NCBI RefSeq assembly: GCF_001402875.1
Contig: NZ_CP012946.1
Coordinates: 3,636,001-3,700,000 of the forward strand
Source of the DNA: Blastochloris viridis
GTDB taxonomy: Bacteria; Pseudomonadota; Alphaproteobacteria; Rhizobiales; Xanthobacteraceae
Reading direction: 5' to 3'
Length of the DNA stretch: 64,000 bases
Shown here: in pieces, positions 18,004-26,793 of the stretch
Layout of the letters: each line of letters opens with the position of its first letter
Numbering within the stretch: the first letter of the stretch is position 1
Position numbers and translations under genes: made by a program
The notes under the pieces: generated by a model
Databases searched by the model: none
The model's input: only the letters and a program-made list of their open reading frames with translations
Told to the model about the DNA's origin: nothing

Positions 18004-18137
18004 AGCCAGCCTCCGGGAACGCTGCGCCAGCAGTGTGACCGAATGCGCCAACCGCGCCACCCGATTTCGCCGCGTCCGCGGCCGTGGTCTCGCACCGCCA
18101 AGCCGGATATAGGAAGCGTTCCGGTCCGGACCCTGCC

Positions 18138-18917
18138 ATGCCGCGCAAACCCATGTTCGATCCGCCCCGTTCCGCCACCGGCGACGAGGCCGAGGCGCCG
18201 CCACACGAGACCGCCGCGACGGCGCGCGGCCGCGCCAAGGCCAACGCCACGGCGGCCCGGCTCGGCGCCGCGGTGGCGCGCCTGACGCCGGACGAAATCG
18301 TCCAACTGTTCCGCCGCTTCGAGGCGGCCAACCCGTCGCCGACCAGCGAGCTCGTCTATGTCAACCCGTTCACCCTGCTGGTGGCGGTGGTGCTGTCGGC
18401 GCAGTCCACCGACGCCGGGGTCAACAAGGCGACCAAGCCGCTGTTCGCTATCGCCGACACCCCGGCCAAGATGGTGGCGCTGGGCGAGGAGCGGCTGCGC
18501 GAGGCCATCAAGACCATCGGGCTCTACCGCAACAAGGCCAGGAACGTCGTCGCGCTGTCAGAGCGGCTGATCGCCGATCATGGCGGCGAGGTGCCGCGCG
18601 AGCGCGCCGCGCTGGAAGCGCTGCCGGGGGTCGGCCGCAAGACCGCCAACGTGGTGCTGAACACCGCGTTCGGCGAGCCGACCATGGCGGTCGACACCCA
18701 TATGTTCCGGGTCGCCAACCGGCTCGGCCTTGCGCCGGGCAAGACGCCGCTGGCGGTGGAGGATGAGCTGGAGCGGGTGGTGCCGGACGCGTTCAAGCGC
18801 CACGCCCACCACTGGCTGATCCTGCACGGCCGCTACGTCTGCAAGGCGCTGAAGCCGGACTGCGGCCACTGCCCGGTGGCCGACCTCTGCCGGTTCCCAG
18901 GCAAGACGGCGGGCTGA
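18138..18917 (+). CDS. nth: endonuclease III (base-excision DNA glycosylase/AP lyase)
   Basis: Nth removes oxidised pyrimidines and cuts at abasic sites. The 259-residue protein has a variable ~45-residue Ala/Arg-rich N-terminus. The helix-hairpin-helix follows with the catalytic Lys in 'LPGVGRKTANVVLN' and the catalytic Asp in 'MAVDTHMFRV'. The [4Fe-4S] ligands appear in C-x6-C-x2-C-x5-C spacing ('CKALKPDCGHCPVADLC'). It diverges from the Ada-like gene, giving a pair of base-repair genes. Confidence 0.96.
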   Translation: MPRKPMFDPPRSATGDEAEAPPHETAATARGRAKANATAARLGAAVARLTPDEIVQLFRRFEAANPSPTSELVYVNPFTLLVAVVLSAQSTDAGVNKATKPLFAIADTPAKMVALGEERLREAIKTIGLYRNKARNVVALSERLIADHGGEVPRERAALEALPGVGRKTANVVLNTAFGEPTMAVDTHMFRVANRLGLAPGKTPLAVEDELERVVPDAFKRHAHHWLILHGRYVCKALKPDCGHCPVADLCRFPGKTAG

Positions 18918-18926
18918 CGCGCCGGC

Positions 18927-19280
18927 CTATTTCTCGACGGTCTCGCCGGCTCTGGTCCAGTCGACCATGCTGCCGTTGTAGACCGCAACGCCGGGGCGGC
19001 CGCGGTCCGCCGCCCGCACCGCCGCCATGCGCGCCCGCGCCCCGGTGTGGCACATCACCACCACCTTGCGGCCGTCGTTCGGCAGCTGGTCGACCTTGAA
19101 CGCCGACATCGGCATGTTGGTGGCGCCGGGCACGTGGCCGGAGGCAAACTCGCCCGCCTCGCGGACATCCACCAACGCCACCGTGCCGTTGGCGAGCCCG
19201 GCCTTCAGCGCCGCGCGATCGATCGCCTCGGCCTTGCGGCCCAAGCCGATCACCGCGCCAATTTCCGACAGAATTCCCAT
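18927..19280 (-). CDS. rhodanese-like sulfurtransferase
   Basis: A 117-residue single-domain rhodanese. It shows 'ALVDVREAGEFASGHVPGA' and the active-site loop 'CHTGAR', with the persulfide cysteine and the closing Arg. Such proteins carry sulfane sulfur in the cytoplasm; the acceptor is unknown. It ends 9 bases from the nth stop, tail to tail, and lies downstream of the alpha/beta hydrolase gene on the same strand. Confidence 0.88.
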   Translation of the reverse strand: MGILSEIGAVIGLGRKAEAIDRAALKAGLANGTVALVDVREAGEFASGHVPGATNMPMSAFKVDQLPNDGRKVVVMCHTGARARMAAVRAADRGRPGVAVYNGSMVDWTRAGETVEK

Positions 19281-19352
19281 GAAATCCTCCCAAACGGCAT
19301 GATTTTTGGCAGAAGGGGCAACGCGCTGGCGGCAAGCCCTGGCCGCTATCGT

Positions 19353-20279
19353 TCAGCTCGACGGCCGCGACATCTTGCTGCCGCGGGCGAGCTCGACCAG
19401 CCGGTGGGTGATGGTGCTGTTGGGGTCGGCCAGCGGTGCCAGGATGTTGAAGTGGTTGGCGCCGGGCACCACCACCATGCGGGCGTCGACCTCACGCTCG
19501 GCCCAGGCGGCGGCGACGTCGCGGGCCTGGCGCTGGAACTCGGCGGTGTCATTCTCGCCGACCCAGGCGTCGAAGGTGCGGCCGGCGGCGATCTGCCAGT
19601 TCAGCGGCGACAGCCGGTGGGCTTCGCTGTCGTCGAGCCCGAGCTTGGCGTTGAGGCTGGTCGACACCAGCGGCTTCAAGTCGAACAGGCCGGAGATGGC
19701 AAGGCCAGTCGGCACCAGATCGGTCGGCAGCGAGGGGTCGATGGTCGACCAGTCGGTGGCGACCAGGCAGGCGGCGAGGTGGCCGCCGGCGCCGTGGCCG
19801 ACCGCGACCACCGCGCGGCCGATCCGCCGGTGCAGCGCGATCGCGGCGGCGCGAACCTGGCCGATGATGTTGAGGATGGTCACCTCCGGGCAGAGGTCGT
19901 AGCCGGCGAGCGCAAAGGTCAGGCCGCGCTCGTTGGCGCCGCGGGTGAGGTGGCTGAACAATGAAGGGCTCAGCGACTGCCAGTCGCCGCCGTGGATGAA
20001 CAGGATGGCCGCACCGACCGAATCGAGGTCGGGCCGGAACAGATCGAGCGTCTGCCGCGGCGAGGGGCCGTATTTCAGGCCGATCTGCGCCAGGCGGTGG
20101 GTCGAGCGATGGACGCTGGCGTCGCGTTCCCACTCGGCGACAAGGTCGGAGTGCTCCGGAACGCTGGCGCGGGTGTTGTATTCGGCTTCGTAATCGAGCG
20201 TCACCGGGTCACCGTTCGGTCCAAAGGGGGCCTGCGTGTGGCGGAACCACGCTCGAAAGCGCGTCTGCCAGCGTCGCAT
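19353..20279 (-). CDS. alpha/beta hydrolase (kynurenine-formamidase/esterase type) lacking the serine nucleophile
   Basis: A 308-residue alpha/beta hydrolase. The oxyanion-hole motif 'FIHGGDW' (residues ~94-100) and a C-terminal 'GANHFNIL' with the catalytic His are present. The nucleophile elbow, normally G-H-S-A-G-G-H-L, reads '[11 protein letters not shown]', so Gly 163 stands where the catalytic Ser should be; the codon is GGC, one base from AGC. Unless this is a sequencing error, the usual hydrolysis should not occur. The start ATG 20279 is chosen because upstream sequence is antisense to the mtnA leader. It diverges from mtnA. Confidence 0.82.
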   Translation of the reverse strand: MRRWQTRFRAWFRHTQAPFGPNGDPVTLDYEAEYNTRASVPEHSDLVAEWERDASVHRSTHRLAQIGLKYGPSPRQTLDLFRPDLDSVGAAILFIHGGDWQSLSPSLFSHLTRGANERGLTFALAGYDLCPEVTILNIIGQVRAAAIALHRRIGRAVVAVGHGAGGHLAACLVATDWSTIDPSLPTDLVPTGLAISGLFDLKPLVSTSLNAKLGLDDSEAHRLSPLNWQIAAGRTFDAWVGENDTAEFQRQARDVAAAWAEREVDARMVVVPGANHFNILAPLADPNSTITHRLVELARGSKMSRPSS

Positions 20280-20511
20280 GGCGCGGCCCCGTTCTGCGAG
20301 CTGCCGTTCCTGCCGGTGGGGGAGACCATGCAAGTCGGGCGAATCTTGGTTCTGTCGGCGCCATCGTGCCCGGCTTCCGGCGCGAAATCCACTTCGCCGC
20401 AAAGGTAATCGCGGCGCCGCCACTCGATACCCTGGCGGTGCCCCCGTCAATGCGTCCGGACCGGACGCGGCCGGCTGGAGAGAATCGGCCGACACGGTTA
20501 TGGTTCGCGCC

Positions 20512-21609
20512 ATGCAGATCGACGGCAAACCCTGGCGCACCATCTGGCGCAACCAATCGGGTGGAATCGGGATCATCGACCAGACCCGGCTGCCCCACGC
20601 TTTCGAAACCCTGACGCTGCGCACGCTGGATGACGCAGCGGTGGCAATCCGCACCATGCAGGTGCGCGGCGCACCGCTGATCGGCGCCGCCGCCGCCTAC
20701 GGCCTCGCGCTCGGCCTCACCGAGGACGCGACCGACCTCGGCCTTGAGCGCGCCCACCGCCGGCTGATCGAGACGCGGCCGACCGCGGTGAACCTGCGGT
20801 GGGCGCTGGGCCGGGTGGTCGACGCGGTGTGCGCGCTGCCGCCGGAGGTCCGGGTGGCCACGGCGTTCGCCGAGGCCGACGCCCTGGCCGAGGAGGACGT
20901 CGCCATCAACGCCGCGATCGGCCGGTTCGGCGCCGAGCTGATCAAGGAGATCGCCGGCCGCAAGCCGGGGCAGGTCGTCAACATCCTCACCCACTGCAAC
21001 GCCGGCTGGCTCGCCACCGTCGACTGGGGCACCGCCACCGCGCCGATCTACCAGGCCTTCGCGGCCGGCATCCCGCTCCACGTCTTCGTCGACGAGACGC
21101 GGCCGCGCAACCAGGGCGCCTTCCTCACCGCCTGGGAGCTGGGCCGCGCCGGCGTGCCGCACACCGTGATCGCCGACAATGCCGGCGGCCACTTCATGCA
21201 GCACGGCATGGTCGACCTCGCCATCGTCGGCACCGACCGCACCACCCGCACCGGCGACGTCTGCAACAAGATCGGCACCTATCTGAAGGCGCTGGCGGCG
21301 AACGACTGCGGCGTGCCGTTCTACGTCGCGCTGCCGTCCTCGACCATCGACTGGACGCTGACGGACGGCCGCGACATCCCGATCGAGGAACGTTCGGGCG
21401 CCGAGGTGACCCACATCGCCGGCCGCACCAAGGATGGCGCCATCGCCACGGTGCAGCTCACCCCGGACGGCTCAAAGGTCGCCAACCCCGGCTTCGATGT
21501 CACCCCGGCCCGGCTCGTCACCGGGCTGATCACCGAGCGCGGCATCGCGCCGGCGACAGAACAGGGGTTGTTGCGGCTGTTTCCCGAGCGCGCCAGACCG
21601 AAGGGCTGA
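20512..21609 (+). CDS. mtnA: S-methyl-5-thioribose-1-phosphate isomerase
   Basis: MtnA converts 5-methylthioribose 1-phosphate to 5-methylthioribulose 1-phosphate in the recycling of methylthioadenosine. The 365-residue protein has '[16 protein letters not shown]', the catalytic Cys 162 in '[13 protein letters not shown]', and the catalytic Asp 242 in '[20 protein letters not shown]', spaced as in characterised enzymes. ATG 20512 gives the family-like N-terminus [12 protein letters not shown]; an ATG at 20500 is also possible. The next gene, a class II aldolase, starts 5 bases after its stop. Confidence 0.95.
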   Translation: MQIDGKPWRTIWRNQSGGIGIIDQTRLPHAFETLTLRTLDDAAVAIRTMQVRGAPLIGAAAAYGLALGLTEDATDLGLERAHRRLIETRPTAVNLRWALGRVVDAVCALPPEVRVATAFAEADALAEEDVAINAAIGRFGAELIKEIAGRKPGQVVNILTHCNAGWLATVDWGTATAPIYQAFAAGIPLHVFVDETRPRNQGAFLTAWELGRAGVPHTVIADNAGGHFMQHGMVDLAIVGTDRTTRTGDVCNKIGTYLKALAANDCGVPFYVALPSSTIDWTLTDGRDIPIEERSGAEVTHIAGRTKDGAIATVQLTPDGSKVANPGFDVTPARLVTGLITERGIAPATEQGLLRLFPERARPKG

Positions 21610-21614
21610 CCGAA

Positions 21615-22295
21615 TTGGACCGCGAGCCGGCGCTGCGACAACAGGTGGTGGCAGCGGCGATGGCGATGGTCGCCGCCGGCCTCAGCCGCGGCAGCTCGGG
21701 CAACGTCTCCGCCCGGCTGACCGGTGACATGTTCCTGGTGACGCCGTCCGGCGTGCCCTACGCCAACATGACGGCGGAAATGATCGTCCGGGCCGACCTT
21801 GACGGCGGCTACTGGGGCGATCTGCTGCCCTCCACCGAGTGGCGGCTGCACGCCGAGATCTATCGCGCGCGGCCCGAGGCCGGCGGCGTGGTCCACGCCC
21901 ACCCGACCCATGCCAGCGCGCTGGCGTGCCTGCGCCGCGACATCCCGGCCTTCCACTACATGGTCGCCGCCGCCGGCGGCGATTCGGTGCGCTGTGCCTG
22001 CTACGCCACCGTCGCCTCGGCCGAGCTGGCGGCGGCGATGATGGCAGCACTCGCCGGCCGCACCGCCTGCCTGCTCGCCAATCACGGTGCGGTGACCCTC
22101 GGCAGGACTGCGGATGCGGCGCTGAACCTGATGGCGGAAATCGAGCAGCTGGCCGAACAATACGCCATCGCCGCCAGCCTCGGCGCGCCGGTCCTGCTGG
22201 ACGACGACGAAATGGCGCGGGTGAGCCAAGTGTTCGCCGGCTACGGCCGGCAGGCCGGCGCAAGCGCGGTATCGGGCGTGGTGCGGCGGGGGTGA
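21615..22295 (+). CDS. ald2: class II aldolase, FucA-like; likely 5-methylthioribulose-1-phosphate aldolase
   Basis: A 226-residue zinc aldolase. It has 'GSSGNVSARL', the catalytic Glu in 'PSTEWRLHAEIY', zinc histidines in 'VVHAHPTHASAL', 'HYMVAAAGGDSVRCA' and the third zinc His in 'LLANHGAVTLG'. It resembles L-fuculose-phosphate aldolase much more than MtnB dehydratase. An adjacent mtnA-aldolase pair is the mark of the dihydroxyacetone-phosphate shunt known from Rhodospirillum rubrum. In that pathway, Ald2 splits methylthioribulose 1-phosphate into DHAP and 2-methylthioacetaldehyde. The start is probably TTG 21615; the exact codon is uncertain. Confidence 0.8.
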   Translation: MDREPALRQQVVAAAMAMVAAGLSRGSSGNVSARLTGDMFLVTPSGVPYANMTAEMIVRADLDGGYWGDLLPSTEWRLHAEIYRARPEAGGVVHAHPTHASALACLRRDIPAFHYMVAAAGGDSVRCACYATVASAELAAAMMAALAGRTACLLANHGAVTLGRTADAALNLMAEIEQLAEQYAIAASLGAPVLLDDDEMARVSQVFAGYGRQAGASAVSGVVRRG

Positions 22296-22870
22296 TGGAC
22301 GGCCGGAAGAGATTGGAACAGACGATGAGCCCTGCGCTGGTGCGGCGCCCACCCGCCCTGGTCGAGTGCCACCTCGCCGCGGCCGGCGACAGCGCGCTGG
22401 TTTCTGCCGATAGCGCGGTCGCGCTCGACGGCCGCCAGTCGGTGCGGGCCGCCCTGATCGCCCGCGGCAGCGGGCGCCTGCTGGTCCAGCTCGGCTTTTC
22501 GCTGGTGTCGGAGCTGAAGCTGGCCTCCGGCCGGCGCGCCGATCTGGTCGCCCTCTCGTCAAACGGCGAGGTGTGGATCGTCGAGATCAAGTCGTGCGTC
22601 GCCGACTTCCGTGCCGACCACAAATGGCCGGACTACCGGCTGCACTGCGACCGCCTGCTGTTCGCGGTCGACCCCGCGTTTCCGACCGACATCCTGCCCG
22701 ACGACGTCGGCCTGATCATCGCCGACGGCCACGGCGCCGAGCTGATTCGCGCCGCGCCGGAGCACCGCCTGCCCGGCCCGACCCGCAAAGCACTGACGCT
22801 CAGGTTCGCCCGCGCCGCCGCGCTCCGGCTCCACGCCGCCATCGACCCGCTGGTCGGGCTCAGCGAATGA
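22295..22870 (+). CDS. mmcB: MmcB family DNA repair protein
   Basis: A 191-residue protein matching MmcB, a mitomycin-induced member of the SOS regulon in Caulobacter. The core 'RADLVALSSNGEVWIVEIKS' followed by 'ADFRADHKWPDYRLHCDRLL' has the D...ExK signature of PD-(D/E)xK nuclease-like proteins. 'DVGLIIADGHGAELIR' closes the conserved part. ATG 22295 shares one base with the stop of the aldolase gene (TGATG), which suggests translational coupling; a second ATG at 22325 is possible. I see no clear LexA box, consistent with expression from the mtnA promoter. Confidence 0.86.
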   Translation: MDGRKRLEQTMSPALVRRPPALVECHLAAAGDSALVSADSAVALDGRQSVRAALIARGSGRLLVQLGFSLVSELKLASGRRADLVALSSNGEVWIVEIKSCVADFRADHKWPDYRLHCDRLLFAVDPAFPTDILPDDVGLIIADGHGAELIRAAPEHRLPGPTRKALTLRFARAAALRLHAAIDPLVGLSE

Positions 22871-22886
22871 CCGGCTCGGCAGGTCC

Positions 22887-23456
22887 TCAGCGCGGCGCGC
22901 GCTTGGCGAGGATGCGCTGCAGGGTGCGGCGGTGCATGTTGAGGCGCCGCGCCGTCTCCGAGACGTTGCGGCTGCACAGCTCGTAGACGCGCTGGATGTG
23001 CTCCCACCGCACCCGGTCGGCCGACATCGGGTTCTCCGGCGGCTCGGGTTTGCGGCTCGAGGTGGCGAGCAGGGCGGCGGCGACGTCATCGGCGTCGGCG
23101 GGCTTGGCCAGATAGTCGATGGCGCCGGCCTTCACCGCGTTCACCGCGGTGGCGATGTTGCCATAGCCGGTGAGCACGATGGCGTGGGCATCCGGCCGCT
23201 TTTCCTTCAGCTTGGCGATGACATCGAGGCCGTTGCCGTCGCCAAGCCGCATGTCGACCACCGCGAACGCCGGGGCGCCATGATCGAGAAAGGCGAGCCC
23301 GTCGGCCACCGATTCGGCGATCGAGACCGTAAATCCCCGCGCCTCCATCGCCCGCGCCAGACGCTGCAGGAATGCCTTGTCGTCGTCGACAATGAGCAGC
23401 GACTTTTCGTCGGGCTGGGTGTCCTCGGCCAAATCGCCGGGAATCGCTTCGGTCAT
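22887..23456 (-). CDS. regA: redox response regulator of the RegA/PrrA/ActR family
   Basis: RegA is the DNA-binding partner of RegB and controls redox-linked genes such as those for respiration, carbon and nitrogen fixation and, in phototrophs, photosynthesis. The 189-residue protein has the receiver Asp 68 in 'FAVVDMRLGDGNGLDV', the switch 'VLTGYGNIATAV', the 'AKPAD' lysine, and the nearly invariant Fis-type helix-turn-helix 'NVSETARRLNMHRRTLQRIL' preceded by 'ENPMSADRVRWEHIQRVYEL'. ATG 23456 has GAGGAG upstream. It follows regB by 49 bases on the same strand. Confidence 0.95.
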   Translation of the reverse strand: MTEAIPGDLAEDTQPDEKSLLIVDDDKAFLQRLARAMEARGFTVSIAESVADGLAFLDHGAPAFAVVDMRLGDGNGLDVIAKLKEKRPDAHAIVLTGYGNIATAVNAVKAGAIDYLAKPADADDVAAALLATSSRKPEPPENPMSADRVRWEHIQRVYELCSRNVSETARRLNMHRRTLQRILAKRAPR

Positions 23457-23505
23457 GCTCAATCGCTCCTCATATCGAGGCATAAACTTAAGATATATCC
23501 TTCGT

Positions 23506-24837
23506 TCAACTCGGCAAGGCCGCGGTCGCAGGCTCAACCTCCAGCGACGAGCGCAACCAGCCAATCCGCACGATGGCGCCATGTTCCGGCGGCACCCGAT
23601 TGGCGATGGTGAGCATGCCGCCGGAGCGCTCCAGCAGGGTCTTGGCGATGAAGAAACCCAGGCCGAGGCCGGATTCGTCGCCCGCCGCCGCCTTCTTGCG
23701 CTCCTGCGAGCTGGCGGTGATGTAGGGCTCGCCGAGCTTGCCGAGCAGGACCGGGGCGAAGCCCGGCCCGTCGTCGACCACGGTCACCACCACGTCGCGC
23801 GGGGTCCAGCGAATCGACACCACCACCTCGCGCTCGGCGTAGTCGACCGCGTTCTCGATGATGTTGCCGAGGCCGTAGAGCAGGCCGGGGTTGCGCTGCA
23901 GGATCGGTTCGGTGGAGCGGTCGGCCGGCCGCTCGATGCGCACGGCGACGCCGAGCAGGCGATGGGGGGCGGCGACCTCTTCCAGCAGCATCGAAATCGG
24001 CATGCGGTCGAACGGCGCCTCGTCCGAGCCCAGCGAGGTCAGCTTCTTGAGGATTTCGCGGCAGCGGTTGCTCTGCTCGCGCAGCAGCCGGAGGTCGTCG
24101 GCGTGCGGGCCTTCCGCGGGCAGCTCGCGTTCCAGCTCCTTGGCCACCGTGGCGATGGTGGCGAGCGGGGTGCCGAGCTCGTGCGCCGCCGCGGCGGCAA
24201 GACCATCCAGCGCCGACAGGTGCTGCTCGCGCGCCAGCACCAGTTCGGCCGCGGTCAGGGCATCGGTGAGCTGGCGGGTCTCCTCCGCCACCTGCCACGC
24301 GTAGACCCCGACGAACGACATGGCGAGGAAGATCGCCAGCCACACCCCGGCCTGATAGAGCGGCGGCAGCCTGAGCGGGCTGTCGGCCGCCCACGGCAGC
24401 GGCTGGTGCACCGCCGCCACCACCAGCGCGCACACCAGCGCCAGCAGGCCGAGATAGACCGTGGTCGAGGGCGGCAGGGCGCTGGCCGAGATCAGCACCG
24501 GCGCCAGGAACAACAGCGCGAACGGGTTCTCCAGCCCGCCGCTGAGATAGAGCAGCAGCGCGAGCTGGACGATGTCGAAGGCGAGGATGGTGGCCGCTTC
24601 GGTGTTGGAGAGCCGGTGGGCGTTGGGGTACTTCAGCCGCAGCGCGACGTTGAGCCAGATCGAGATGCCGACCGCGGCCAGCGCCCAGCCGACCGGCAGC
24701 GGATAGCCGAAGCCGTGATAGACCACGACGATGACGATGGCCTGGCCGGCCACCGCCAGCCAGCGCAACATCAGCAGCGTGTCGAGCCGGAGGCTGCGCC
24801 GTTCCATTCGTTGGGTGCTGGCGAGAAGTTTGGGCAT
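23506..24837 (-). CDS. regB: redox sensor histidine kinase of the RegB/PrrB/ActS family
   Basis: RegB senses redox state in the inner membrane and phosphorylates RegA. The 443-residue protein has about six membrane helices in the first 180 residues, with the quinone-binding heptapeptide GGLENPF at 100-106. The phosphoacceptor is His 219 in 'AAAAHELGTPLATIATVAKE', and the redox-active cysteine is Cys 259 in 'LREQSNRCREIL'. The ATPase domain has 'NIIENAVDYA', 'DDGPGF' and 'GLGLGFFIAK'. All known control residues of the family are present, so it should be functional. regA follows directly. Confidence 0.95.
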   Translation of the reverse strand: MPKLLASTQRMERRSLRLDTLLMLRWLAVAGQAIVIVVVYHGFGYPLPVGWALAAVGISIWLNVALRLKYPNAHRLSNTEAATILAFDIVQLALLLYLSGGLENPFALLFLAPVLISASALPPSTTVYLGLLALVCALVVAAVHQPLPWAADSPLRLPPLYQAGVWLAIFLAMSFVGVYAWQVAEETRQLTDALTAAELVLAREQHLSALDGLAAAAAHELGTPLATIATVAKELERELPAEGPHADDLRLLREQSNRCREILKKLTSLGSDEAPFDRMPISMLLEEVAAPHRLLGVAVRIERPADRSTEPILQRNPGLLYGLGNIIENAVDYAEREVVVSIRWTPRDVVVTVVDDGPGFAPVLLGKLGEPYITASSQERKKAAAGDESGLGLGFFIAKTLLERSGGMLTIANRVPPEHGAIVRIGWLRSSLEVEPATAALPS

Positions 24838-24910
24838 GGCATCACGGTCCGGGCAGGAAGGAAGCGCAACCGGGCGCCAGCCCCCGCTTGCCGCCGCCGC
24901 CCGGTTCTTC

Positions 24911-24938
24911 TCATATAGGCCAAGTCATATAGACCAAA
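24911..24938. promoter_or_regulatory. 14-base tandem direct repeat between regB and the ABC genes
   Basis: Two adjacent copies, TCATATAGGCCAAG and TCATATAGACCAAA, differ at two positions. They sit 73 bases before the regB start and 58 bases before the ABC ATPase start, in an A+T-rich pocket of a divergent promoter region. A tandem binding site for a regulator is plausible but unproven. Confidence 0.4.
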
Positions 24939-24996
24939 TTCGCGGCGGCCGGCGCATCCGGTGCCGCCGTCCCCGCCCCGCCTCGCCGGTTTATCG

Positions 24997-25755
24997 ATGT
25001 CAGCGCCCGCCATCCAAGCAATCGAGCTGTTCAAGCGCTACCGCGCCACGGTGGCGGTCGACGGCATCAGCTTCGCCCTGGCCGCCGGCTCGGTGACCGG
25101 GCTGCTCGGCGGCAACGGTGCCGGCAAGACCACCACCATCGCCATGACCATGGGACTGGTGCGGCCGACCCAAGGCCGCATCGCCGTGCTCGGCGCCGAT
25201 ATGGGGCACGAGCGATATAAGGTGCTGCACCGGATGAATTTCGAGAGCCCGTACGTCGACATGCCGCACCGGCTGACGGTGCGGCAGAACCTGTCGGTGT
25301 TCGCCAACCTCTACGGCGTCGCCGAGGTCGACGGCCGCATCGCCGCGCTCGCCGCCGACCTCGACCTCGCCGGCCTGCTCGACCGCCCGTGCGGCAAGCT
25401 GTCGGCCGGGCAAAAGACCCGCGTGGCGCTGGCCAAGGCCCTGATCAACCACCCCGAGGTGCTGCTGCTCGACGAGCCGACCGCCTCGCTCGACCCCGAC
25501 ACCGCCGACTGGATCCGCACCCGGCTGGAGGACTACCGGCGCGCGCGCGGCGCCACCATCCTGCTCGCCTCCCACAACATGGCCGAGGTCGAGCGGCTGT
25601 GCGACCGCGTGATCATGATGAAGCAGGGCCGCATCGTCGACGACGACACCCCGGCCGGCCTGCTCGCCCGCTACAGCCGGACCAACCTCGAAGAGGTGTT
25701 CCTCGACGTCGCCCGGGGTCGCGGCGTCCAGGCGGCGGCGGGGGGCGAGGCATGA
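24997..25755 (+). CDS. ABC transporter ATP-binding protein (DRA-type exporter)
   Basis: A 252-residue ATPase with Walker A 'GGNGAGKTTT' (~residue 37), the signature 'KLSAGQKTRVALAKAL', Walker B 'VLLLDEPTASLDPD' and a switch His in 'LASHNMAEVERL'. The sequence type is that of ABC-2 exporters of antibiotics, polysaccharides or lipids. Its stop overlaps the permease start by four bases (ATGA), so the two should form one transporter. Start ATG 24997 is preferred over 24961 because the core begins just after it. Substrate unknown. Confidence 0.92.
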   Translation: MSAPAIQAIELFKRYRATVAVDGISFALAAGSVTGLLGGNGAGKTTTIAMTMGLVRPTQGRIAVLGADMGHERYKVLHRMNFESPYVDMPHRLTVRQNLSVFANLYGVAEVDGRIAALAADLDLAGLLDRPCGKLSAGQKTRVALAKALINHPEVLLLDEPTASLDPDTADWIRTRLEDYRRARGATILLASHNMAEVERLCDRVIMMKQGRIVDDDTPAGLLARYSRTNLEEVFLDVARGRGVQAAAGGEA

Positions 25756-26561
25756 GTGCTGCGCCCGGCTCCGCCACCCGGCGCATCGGCGCCATGGTGC
25801 TGCGCTATTGGTACCTGCTGCGCTCGTCGTGGCCGCGCCTGCTGGAGCTGGTCTACTGGCCGGCGGTGCAGCTGTTCACCTGGGGCTTCATCCAGCTCTA
25901 TGTCGCCGACAATGCCAGCTTCTTCGCCCGCGCCGGCGGCACCTTCCTCGGCGCGGTGCTGCTGTGGGACATTCTGATGCGCGGCCAGCTCGGCTTCTCG
26001 GTGTCGTTCCTGGAGGAGATGTGGGCGCGCAACATGGGCAATTTGCTGATGAGCCCGCTGCGCGCGTTCGAGTTCGTCGCCGCCTTGATGATCATGAGCG
26101 TCGTACGTCTCGCCATCGGCATGGTGCCGGTGACGGTGATGGCGATCGCCTTCTTCGACTTCAATCTTTACGGCATGGGGCTGGCGCTGGCGGCGTTCTT
26201 CGTCAACCTGATCCTGACCAGCTGGTCGGTCGGGCTGGTGGTGTCGGGCCTGGTGCTGCGCAACGGCCTCGGCGCCGAGGGGCTGGCCTGGACCGTCATG
26301 TTCCTGCTCCTGCCGCTATCCTGCGTCTACTACCCGGTTGCGGTGCTGCCTATGGTGCTGCAGCACGTCGCCTGGCTACTGCCGCCGACTTATGTGTTCG
26401 AAGGCATGCGGGCGCTGCTGATCGACCAGGTGTTCCGCGCCGACCTGATGGTGCAGGCGCTCGCGCTCAACGCGGTGCTGTTCGCAGCCGCAGCATGGGC
26501 CTTCCTGCGGCTGCTGGATGCCGCCCGCGACCAAGGGTCGCTGATTTCCGCCGGCGAATGA
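25752..26561 (+). CDS. ABC-2 type transporter permease
   Basis: A 269-residue membrane protein with about six helices. It opens with the cytoplasmic 'MVLRYWYLLRSSWPRLLELV', has 'LLWDILMRGQLGFSVSFLEEMWARN' and 'NLLMSPLRAFEFV', and a late 'PPTYVFEGMRALL', all typical of ABC-2 permeases. It pairs with the upstream ATPase through a four-base overlap. The substrate is not indicated by neighbours. Confidence 0.9.
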   Translation: MSAAPGSATRRIGAMVLRYWYLLRSSWPRLLELVYWPAVQLFTWGFIQLYVADNASFFARAGGTFLGAVLLWDILMRGQLGFSVSFLEEMWARNMGNLLMSPLRAFEFVAALMIMSVVRLAIGMVPVTVMAIAFFDFNLYGMGLALAAFFVNLILTSWSVGLVVSGLVLRNGLGAEGLAWTVMFLLLPLSCVYYPVAVLPMVLQHVAWLLPPTYVFEGMRALLIDQVFRADLMVQALALNAVLFAAAAWAFLRLLDAARDQGSLISAGE

Positions 26562-26793
26562 AACGGATAATCGCCGAAAGGCGGATTGTCTCTCCCGCAA
26601 CGAATTGGCTAGAGTGCGCAGCTTGGTCGGTTCCGGCCTCCGCGGAATAATATTATACCGTTCCGCAACCTCGACCCGCCAAACGCCGTTGCATCGCAGC
26701 AAGCCGGAACCGCCAGTTCCGGGGGTGTCACACACCGGCCGGAACGGTACGGGGACAACGCACCGATCGGCCCGAAACGGAGGGAAGGTCGCC

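Noticed and set aside
22887..24837. RegB/RegA taken as proof of a phototroph
   Set aside because: The pair also occurs in non-phototrophic relatives as ActS/ActR, and no bch, puf or crt gene is present in the window.
23377..24918. Long plus-strand frame opposite regB
   Set aside because: Antisense of the histidine kinase; His/Arg/Gln-rich composition typical of shadows.
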